In this document: positions 55,976-64,000 of the stretch, piece after piece
Numbering within the stretch: position 1 is the stretch's first letter
Layout: every line of letters begins with the position of its first letter
Assembly: GCA_944989445.1 (NCBI GenBank)
Contig: CALYLW010000135.1
Location: 1,048,217 to 1,112,216, forward strand
Reading direction: 5' to 3'
Length of the DNA: 64,000 nt
Origin: Ampullaceana balthica
Taxonomy: Eukaryota > Mollusca > Gastropoda > Lymnaeidae
Notes under the pieces: generated by a model
What the model was told of the DNA's origin: nothing
The model's database searches: none
Seen by the model: the letters and a program-made list of their open reading frames with translations, nothing else
Made by a program: the position numbers and the translations under genes

Positions 55976-56766
55976 TATGGTATGGTATGGTATGGCAACC
56001 GTCCGTCCTCATGGGACGATGGCGTGTACTCCTACTCCTCTGCCCCCCCCCCTTGCCCTTTCTCCTGGCCCTTCTCTCTTCACTCAAAGCTATGAGGGAT
56101 GCTTCCGCGACATGAATGCCATCACGCACTTTTGCCCGCCAGGAGGTGCGCTCCCCGGCAATGGTCTCCCACGTTTTATGGTCTATCTGTGCCAATGACA
56201 TGTCTTTTTTGCAGATGTCCTTGAAGCGCAAGCAGGGGCGACCTCTTTTTCTCATACCGGTTGCCAGCTCACCGTAAAGCAAGGCTCTAGGAATGCGCTC
56301 CGAGCTCATCCTGTGGACATGACCTAACCACCGCAGGCGCCTCTCACTCAGAATTGAGTGCATACTCAGCATATGGCTTCTTCTGAGTACCTCGACATTG
56401 GTGATCTTGTCCTGCCACTTGATGCGTAGAATCCTACGCAAGCATCGTAAGTGGAAGCTGTTGAGCTGCTTTGTTTGCTTGGCGTAGGTCGTCCAGCACT
56501 CACTGCCATAGAGGAGTGTGCTTGAGCACGCAGGCCTGGTACACAGTGATTTTCGTCCTATCTGTGAGCTGCGCATTGTTCCACACTCTTTGATTCAGCC
56601 TAGCCATTAATGATGCGGCCTTGCCGATTCTGGTTCCTATTTCCTTATCCAGGGAGAGTGTGCTTGTGATGTTACTGCCAAGGTAGGTGAAATCATCGAC
56701 GACGTCCAAGGTGTTTCCCTCAATGGAGATTGCTGGAAGGCGGTCAGTGCCTTGTCTCATAAACTT
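55976..56766 (-). mobile_element. 5'-truncated RTE/BovB-like LINE (family C), copy 2
   Basis: The minus strand encodes MRQGTDRLPAISIEGNTLDV, VDDFTYLGSNITSTLSLDKE and MARLNQRVWNNAQLTDRTKI; after a frameshift near 56515, TLLYGSECWTTYAKQTKQLN, LRCLRRILRIKWQDKITNV and RGRPCLRFKDICKKDMSLAQ follow. The copy is better preserved and longer at its 3' end than copy 1, and it ends in the same CCATACC microsatellite (55976-55996). It lies about 300 bp beyond the ATG of ATP5F1D, hence in its upstream region. Confidence 0.8.
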
Positions 56767-57239
56767 TAACTTTATGATTTAATCAACAATTCATCAAAGT
56801 TTAAATAGTGTATTAATAAAATAAAATCTTTAATCTATATTATGACTAAACACGGAATACAAATTTGTATATTAATTGATGTGTCTAAAAATGCAATATG
56901 GTGGCGGTGTGTTTTTTTTCTTTTCTGCTTGGGATACGGTTGTATCTCAGTTTAAGGTTATAAAACGCCTCAGGTCACGAACAATTCAGGTTATTTTTGT
57001 CTTGGGTAATGATCATTGCACCAAGTTACAATGGAAAGCCAGAGAAAATTTCAAGTTTCAAAGTTTGAGTCCAACTTATAGTACAAATGAAAACCATTCA
57101 AATTCAAACTAACATTGCTCAGCGCATATCTTAGCTCATATCTCAGCTCATAGTTTTGAATGAGTGTGAAGCCTAGCTTAAAAATATTTCTTAGCAATGG
57201 CACTGTGTTCAGTTGATCTATTTAGTTGTTTACATGTCG

Positions 57240-57900
57240 AAAAAGGGTTGGCCTCTACGTGGCTCGACAAACGAGTAGGGTTGTGGAGATGACCGCAAAT
57301 TGAAACCGACAACTCCTGGCAGGCAATTCCAAAGTCCGATATGTTGGGTGTTAGTCACATATGATTACAGTTGTTGTACGGATCTTATGCAGAGCATCAG
57401 ATGCAATGCCGATGATGAAAAACCAAAGTAGCCGTTGAGGGTCGAGTTATTCCGAAGCGACCGTTTCGTCTTCCTCATTTTACTAACAACGCCATTGAGC
57501 AGTGCTGGTTTAGGGCCAGGAGCGCCAGTACGGATTAGCAAAAGGTACAGTGAAGAACGTAGCGGACGTCAGCTCTGAGGAAACCTTCCAGTGGGGGTTA
57601 CACCCTAGGTAGGTCATTGATGATCCCCCGCTTTGCGGCAGTCCTAACCATAGAGACTCGTGTGCTTTGCAGGGGTGGCGTCGAAGTGGTAGCGAGTCTA
57701 AGTAGGGAAAATTCCACCCCTTCTTGTGAGGTCTCTTTAGTGGGAGGCATTTTCAACATAGTGTCTTGGATGCCCTGGTGGCCGCTTCAGAAGCAACCGT
57801 TCCGAGGGGTCTCTCAGCTGTTAGGTCCCTTAGGGGGCGAGAGAGCTGAGGGGGGTTTCCGGGAAGACCCATGAAGAGAATTAGTTTCCGGGCTGCTGAT
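57240..57900. other. GC-rich block of unknown nature
   Basis: Composition is clearly richer in G and C than the neighbouring AT-rich DNA. An 85-codon plus frame (57617-57874) has no recognisable motif. It may be the 5' part of a retroelement, but no RT motif was seen. Confidence 0.35.
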
Positions 57901-57959
57901 TTTCTTCCATATGTAGGATATTGAGTTGTTTACCTTGTTAAAGTCTGCTTTTCAGAGCA

Positions 57960-58168
57960 TGCAGGCCTATGGGGCAAGTGAAGTAGCATTCACAAGTTTT
58001 TATAGCCACAGCATACTAGTGGTATGTGAGGCTTGCAATTTGGAGCTGGGTGGAATCAAGGACGCCCTTTAGCCACTGGAACAAGACCCTGCCATCACTG
58101 ATTCGAACCTGTGACTCTCGGAATGACCGCCTAGTGTGCTGACACTCAACCACATCGCCCCATCAATG
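57960..58168 (-). mobile_element. Second, older copy of the tRNA-derived SINE
   Basis: The reverse complement holds a degraded tRNA-like head (GGCGATGTGGTTGAGTGTCA, B-box-like ACAGGTTCGAATCAG) and the body phrase GGGCGTCCTTGATTCCACCC, matching the SINE at 49820-50117. The LINE-like tail is not evident. Confidence 0.65.
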
Positions 58169-58189
58169 ATGAGTCTCAAGGATGGTTGT

Positions 58190-58424
58190 GATGTGGGAAG
58201 GAAGCAGAGAAGTATAACAGTGGATGTCAATAGGAAGCAGAGAAGTATAACAGTGGATGTCAATAAGAAGCAGAGAAGTATAACAGTGGATGTCAATAGG
58301 AAGCAGAGAAGTATAACAGTGGATGTCAATAGGAAGCAGAGAAGTATAACAGTGGATGTCAATAGGAAGCAGAGAAGTATAACAGTGGATGTCAATAGGA
58401 AGCAGAGAAGTATAACAGTGGATG
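58190..58424. repeat. 33-bp minisatellite, 7 copies
   Basis: Units AGGAAGCAGAGAAGTATAAC then AGTGGATGTCAAT; one AAG variant. It directly follows the SINE head. Confidence 0.95.
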
Positions 58425-59073
58425 TAAATATTGTTCACATACACTTTGGTCCCTTATTAAATATTTGAACTGCCAGGTGAACAACTTAGTTTTAGTTAAG
58501 ACTCCCTGTTGTAGGGTGGCCTTAATAACAATGATGAAAGGGGAGACCATTAAACACAAGCCTTGGAGGAAAAACATAACAGTGTAAGAAAGGGACCCCT
58601 TTAAATACCAGGAATTATGATTAAAAATGAATGTAAGTTCATTTTAAAAAGGCATATGAAATCGTAATCCTCAGTTTCTCAACACACTTTAAGAAATTCA
58701 AAATTTGTTTTTAAAAAAAAAGATAATTTTATTGGTAGTATGAATCAACAAAATAGTTATACAACATTAGTTTCATTCTCATATTGACATTTTCAGTTGT
58801 CAATCACATGTAATTTATTAAAACTTATTTATTACATGTAATTGTAATGGAGATTAAAAGCCAAATCTATGAAACAAATTCAGATTAAAACATTTTAGAC
58901 TTTTTTCAAAGAATAACAATTACAATATTTAATTGGGCCTCTCTACTATTGCTATTAAATAGCAAACAAGTTTCGTCTCCATGTTCAAATGTCCAGCTTG
59001 TGAGATGGTATACTTAGTAGAGGAGTAATCATAGATAGAACTAGAATCATAGATGTTATTTTATGCAGTATCT

Positions 59074-62000
59074 TTATGTTCTTTTTGTGCTTGGCTTTAG
59101 CTCATCAAAACATGAACGCATAAAAATATGAGGCTTCATTTTCTGTGGTTCGTAGCCCTCATGGCCCTGAAAAATTTGTGTACAAATTATTTACATAACT
59201 CTGCATTAATTGGTTCACTTGATAAAAAAATACTTCTTAAATGATAGTCCTGAAATAATTGATATTTAAAATAAGTAATAAGTTAAACTATAATAATAAA
59301 GACCCTTGTATTTTTTTAAAACATCAAATAAATGCTTCAGCAATCAAAGACTGTAACAAGAATAAAATTAAGCCTATCTTAAAGAACATTGTATTTCCCT
59401 TCAAAAGAAAGGGATGTGGGTTTAGTTTTTACTGATGTCTTTGAAATATTGAAAAATTGACAGAAAAATAAAAAATATAGCAGTACCTAGAATTTAAAAA
59501 TATAGCAGTACGTAGAATTTAAAAATATAGCAGTACCTAGAATTTAAAAATATAGCAGTACCTAGAATTTAAAAATATAGCAGTACGTAGAATTTAAAAA
59601 TATAGCAGTACCTAGAATTTAAAAATATAGCAGTACCTAGAATTTAAAAATATAGCAGTACATAGAATTTAAAAATATAGCAGTACCTAGAATTTAAAAA
59701 TATAGCAGTACCTAGAATTTAAAAATATAGCAGTACCTAGAATTTAAAAATTTAGCAGTACCTAGAATTTAAAAATATAGCAGTACCTAGAATTTAAAAA
59801 TATAGCAGTACCTAGAATTTAAAAATATAGCAGTACCTAGAATTTAAAAATATAGCAGTACCTAGAATTTAAAAATATAGCAGTACCTAGAATTTAAAAA
59901 TATAGCAGTACCTAGAATTTAAAAATATAGCAGTACCTAGAATTTAAAAATATAGCAGTACCTAGAATTTAAAAATATAGCAGTACCTAGAATTTAAAAA
60001 TATAGCAGTACCTAGAATTTAAAAATATAGCAGTACCTAGAATTTAAAAAAACATTTTACCTTAGACCAGTCATAACCTGAGGCATAACCAAAAATATTT
60101 CCCTGGGCATTGAAACAGCATTTGGTAATGGGCAGGTCAAACTGTTCAGATGTCTTTAGCTTTGTTCTAGCATCTTTATCCCAGAAACTGAATCGTCCGT
60201 CAGAGCCAACAGTAGCAAGAGTACCATGAGTAGGATGGAAAGAGATATCATTCACCTGAGGATAATCAAAGTAGGATGGAAAGAGATATCATTCACCTGA
60301 GGATAATCAAAGTAGGATGGAAAGAGATATCATTCACCTGAGGATAATCAAATAAGGATGGAAAGAGATATCATTCACCTGAGGATAATCAAATAAGGAT
60401 GGAAAGAGATATCATTCACCTGAGGATAATCAAAGTAGGATGGAAAGAGATATCATTCACCTGAGGATAATCAAAGTAGGATGGAAAGAGATATCATTCA
60501 CCTGAGGATAATCAAAGTAGGATGGAAAGAGATATCATTCACCTGAGGATAATCAAAGTAGGATGGAAAGAGATATCATTCACCTGAGGATAATCAAATC
60601 AGATCACAAGGATAGAAGCCATTAACCCAGCAGCTTCTTAACAATCTCTCAAATTTCTATATCATTGGCAACTGGTAAATTTCTTTAAAAAAATACAACA
60701 TAATAATTGTCCAAATTGTACAATAATGAAAATTCTAACAAGAAGCGATGCCTTGAGCCTTACTGCATAAATATCTTGAAATCCTCCATTCGGTGCAACA
60801 TTTGATCTATGGCATTTGAAAGTGAAGTTATCTTTGGGATTTGTAGGATTTACATATTGTATTGCAACCCTTCCTTCTATGCTCCCTAGTGCAAAACCAG
60901 TAGGTGCATTGTTCTTTTTGTCATTGAAAATACTCACACAACGATGCTGAAAGTTGAAAACAAATATAATGGTGTAATGATTTATTGTGGTACACTTTGT
61001 ATTGGTAAGAATTAAGGGTATCAATTCATACATTTCTTATAAACTAAATCTTGATAGTTCGAAATGTCATTTAATAGATAATTAAACTTGATTTGATTGA
61101 GAAAAAAAGGTATTTAAAAGAGAATATTTTACTTAAAACCCCTTTTATTTTTAATGAATATACAGTCGAAACCGCTTAAGTCGACGGCGTTGGGGTATGA
61201 AAAATGGCGTCGACATAACCGATGATCGAGTTAAAACGAAAACCAATATGGCGGCAAAATATTAACATGTGCTTGAAATTTATTTATGTACGTGATTAAT
61301 TAGTTAGCGTTAATTAGTGATGGGACGATTAATGGGAATCGAATCGGAACCCTAATATTTCTTCACTCTTTCCTAAGGTTGTAATGACCGTTCGTTTTTA
61401 AGGACCGTTTAAAATTTAAATATAACCATGGTTCCCACTCAGGAAAACGGGAAAAAGTCGGGAATTCTTTTAAAAAATTTCTCGGCCTTGAAAGTCGGGA
61501 AAAGTTATGACTAATCGGCAGCTTTTATATATATATATATTTTTTTTTAATATGTATTTATGCCCAAGTAAAGGACTTTGATTACGACTCTGTGGTAGTG
61601 GTATGTTTCTATTCCATTTAATAAAAAAAGTTACCAGTTTATAATTGTCTGGGCATGCGTTAAAAGTTCTCTCCTCGTCACATGCTGCGGCCTGCGTGTA
61701 GTGTGTAGCATGGCGTAGCCGCTCGCGTTTGCCGTCGTATCAGCAAATTTAAAATACAAATAAACAAATCAATATGGTTATTTTAAGTTTAATGCTTTTG
61801 ACGTGCAGGATATCTGTTACTATCAGAACGCTCTCGAATTTCCTCAGTCAATCAAACTTGTAATATAAATAAAACTATTGTGGCCTTGACCGTTGATCAC
61901 AGCACGCTGTGTGTACTGTGTTATAGACCTCGGCCGGCAAATAAGTCTAAGTCTAAGCGAAATTTTTTAAAAACCATTCCTTATCAGAAATGATTTGATT

Positions 62001-64000
62001 TCATCGTCACGCGCGTGTTAGTCACAATCACGTATCTTACTGGTAACAAAGCAACAACACACTTTTAAAAGAATAATATTTTTTTTATTTGATTAAATAA
62101 TTTAAAATAAAAGCCACCGTCAATTCTCGATGCAAACCTTTATTTTCATTTCTAAAGATATTCGTTTATCTTAAAAAATAAAATGATTAATACATCAGAA
62201 AATGAATTAAGTTTAATAATAATATAAATAATAATATAACATGCACTGCGAAATGACGATTAACGACCTATAACGCGATTGTCCAGTACCTCGGGTGAAT
62301 ACATACTCCATGGATACACGTCGAACTAATAATTCACACTCGCAAAACATCCGGTACTTTTTATTGAAATCTCGTAGAATCACACAATAGCCGGAAGTCT
62401 CGAAGAAAAGCGAGATGTCAACACTGTTTTGAACTAAAAATGCCATAGTGCATTGCTAGGCCAACCGACGAGGATCGAGCTAAGCAATGTTAAGTTGCAA
62501 ATTTGGCCCTCTTTTGTGCTCGAGGTAATAGGCTTCGGCGACTTAGAAAAATCGAATTAGCCGATGAAAAAATGCTAAGACAAAGAGAGAATTTGGCGGT
62601 TCCAATAAAAAACGTCGAGTTAGTGGGGTGGTCGAGCTAACCGAGCTCGAGGTAAGTGGGTTCGACTGTATTCAATTTAGAAAAAGGCTGTTCTAGAAGT
62701 ATATTTCCGAAAAAATATTTTATTTTTCTAAAATGAATACTGAATACGCATTAAAAACACAAATAAAAGAACAAGTACGTTTGTAATAATAATGTAAAAT
62801 AAATAAAATACTTGATATTTGAGAGGTGATTCCATTCGTTTGAACTCCTGAGGTTGGACATCTAACTGATAAATTATTATTGCTCTTCCTGCTAAACCAA
62901 CAACTGCCATTGGATATTTCTTTTTAAAAAAAAACAATACAAATATATTTTTGGTTACCATCAGACCAATGCAATAAAGTAAAATTTGCAGAAAGTGATT
63001 AAAATCTTTTCTTATATTATTATGGGGTGTTATAGTTAAATTTATTATAAATCAAAATTGTCAAAATTTGTTAATATGGAAACTTTGAAATGTACTGTAT
63101 TCAGCAATCTAAAATATTTAGAAACAAAACTGATATTTTAAATTTGTTTGTTTAGAAGCCTATGTTTTAAGAGCATACCACGTCAGCACAGTAAACTCTC
63201 TCTGGTAGTTGTATACTGAGAATTGGAGTCGATGATCTCGTGTCCCAAAACTTTAATAAAAAATCAATCAATTACAGGAAAATTTCACATAAATATAAAA
63301 TAAAATATTACATATTCCAGTGGACACATATAACATGAATAAGAACTAATTTCCCCCAAAATATTTTCAAATATTTAAAAACAAAGAAAACTTTGTAGAT
63401 TATTAAGTTTTCTAATTAGTTTACCTTAAGTGTTTTGTCCCAGCTGCCAGTCATGACACAGCTATAGCTAGGAGCTTTGATCCAGTGAACTGTTTTAACA
63501 GGAGCATCATGCTGTGTTATAAGAATATCATTTTTAAATCTTCAAAAAATGTTTTTGATTACACACAACAAAAAACCCAGTATTGAAATAAAATAAAATA
63601 TAAAAACAACTTAATAACTTATAGTAATTGTGCATTTATTTAAATATAGGATTAGATTTTTTAAAGCCAAACTAGTTCCTAATAAAGAATAAGCTTTAAT
63701 AAAAAATAATATAATATAATAAAATAAATATATAATTAAATTCATTTTGTTTACTTGTGCAACTTGCATCGCCTGATTACTGTTGAGATCCCACATCTTT
63801 ACTGTCTTGTCACAGGAAGCAGTAAATACTTTTGTGCCATCCTTCACAGAAATTTAAAGATTAAAAAATTATTAAAACTGTTGAAATTAAGCCAATATTG
63901 GACATCACAATTTTAAACATTACACTACACATTACTTGTATCTACTAATATATATTGGAGTATTATTTCAAAATAAAAACCTACATCACTCCAGTCTGCA
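59074..64000 (-). CDS. RAE1: mRNA export factor RAE1 (WD-repeat, 8 exons seen, 5' part outside)
   Basis: RAE1 is a beta-propeller that binds NUP98 at the nuclear pore and acts in mRNA export and mitotic spindle control. Minus-strand exons: 64000-63985 (partial), 63841-63755, 63511-63425, 63250-63179, 62919-62812, 60946-60764, 60255-60061, 59166-59074 (stop TAA). Every complete exon is a whole number of codons, about 279 residues in all; the animal protein is near 370. Diagnostic segments are [47 protein letters not shown] then [34 protein letters not shown] and [20 protein letters not shown]. The last exon, after YDWSK, is [20 protein letters not shown], less conserved. Introns hold pogo-like copy 4 and two arrays that touch one exon. 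Confidence 0.95.
59470..60050. repeat. 25-bp minisatellite, about 23 copies, beside a RAE1 donor
   Basis: Units AAAAATATAGCAGTACCTAG then AATTT. The array stops about 10 bp from the donor of RAE1 exon 60255-60061. Copies are very uniform; only CCTAG/CGTAG/CATAG changes and one TTTAG were noticed. Confidence 0.95.
60236..60598. repeat. 41-bp minisatellite made from a RAE1 intron-exon junction, 9 copies
   Basis: On the minus strand each unit holds TTGATTATCCTCAG, the acceptor, plus GTGAATGATATCTCTTTCCA, the first bases of the exon. The copy nearest the exon (at 60255) is the real boundary; eight more follow upstream in the intron. Two copies carry AAATAAGG in place of AAAGTAGG. Confidence 0.95.
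61163..62668. mobile_element. Pogo-like non-autonomous transposon, copy 4 (RAE1 intron)
   Basis: CAGTCGAAACCGCTTAAGTC on the left and AGTGGGTTCGACTG on the right, TA on both sides; 1506 bp. Very similar to copy 2 throughout. No transposase frame. Confidence 0.8.

Overview
The window is eukaryotic: about two-thirds AT, spliced genes with GT..AG introns, tRNA-derived SINEs, non-LTR retrotransposons and DNA transposons. The best clue to the organism is a spliced gene for a diisopropyl-fluorophosphatase-like (DFPase) beta-propeller, an enzyme known from squid. With the mobile-element mix this suggests a mollusc, perhaps a gastropod, but I cannot name a species.

I could assemble four protein-coding genes exon by exon with consistent splice phases, plus a fifth fragment. 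From left to right: (i) 45-245 (-), the first two exons of an unrecognised gene leaving the window on the left; (ii) 12786-24167 (+), a complete 11-exon Src-family tyrosine kinase of 510 residues with SH3, SH2, kinase domain and tail Tyr; (iii) 36709-48677 (+), a complete 5-exon DFPase-like enzyme of 308 residues whose first intron is 8 kb; (iv) 49063-55671 (-), a complete 4-exon ATP synthase F1 delta subunit (ATP5F1D, 163 residues), tail-to-tail with the DFPase gene; (v) 59074-64000 (-), the last eight exons of the mRNA-export/nuclear-pore WD protein RAE1, continuing past the right edge.

The genes are unrelated in function (signalling, organophosphate-type hydrolysis, oxidative phosphorylation, nuclear export) and form no operon or pathway. 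Most of the remaining DNA is repeats. About 30 tandem arrays with units of 15-62 bp cover roughly 13 kb, a sum of the intervals listed. Several arrays touch splice sites: one RAE1 exon has nine copies of its own acceptor boundary on one side and a 25-bp array on the other. Mobile DNA includes hAT elements with 8-bp target duplications, a four-copy pogo-like family of about 1.5 kb with CAGTCGAA termini and TA targets, Helitron ends, a small GTATATACTCG-type MITE, several 5'-truncated LINEs, and SINEs, one of which shares its 3' tail with a LINE.

No bacterial-type system, CRISPR array or new defence locus is present. The most unusual items are the splice-site minisatellites, the DLG (not DFG) motif in the Src-like kinase, and a 210-bp higher-order repeat.
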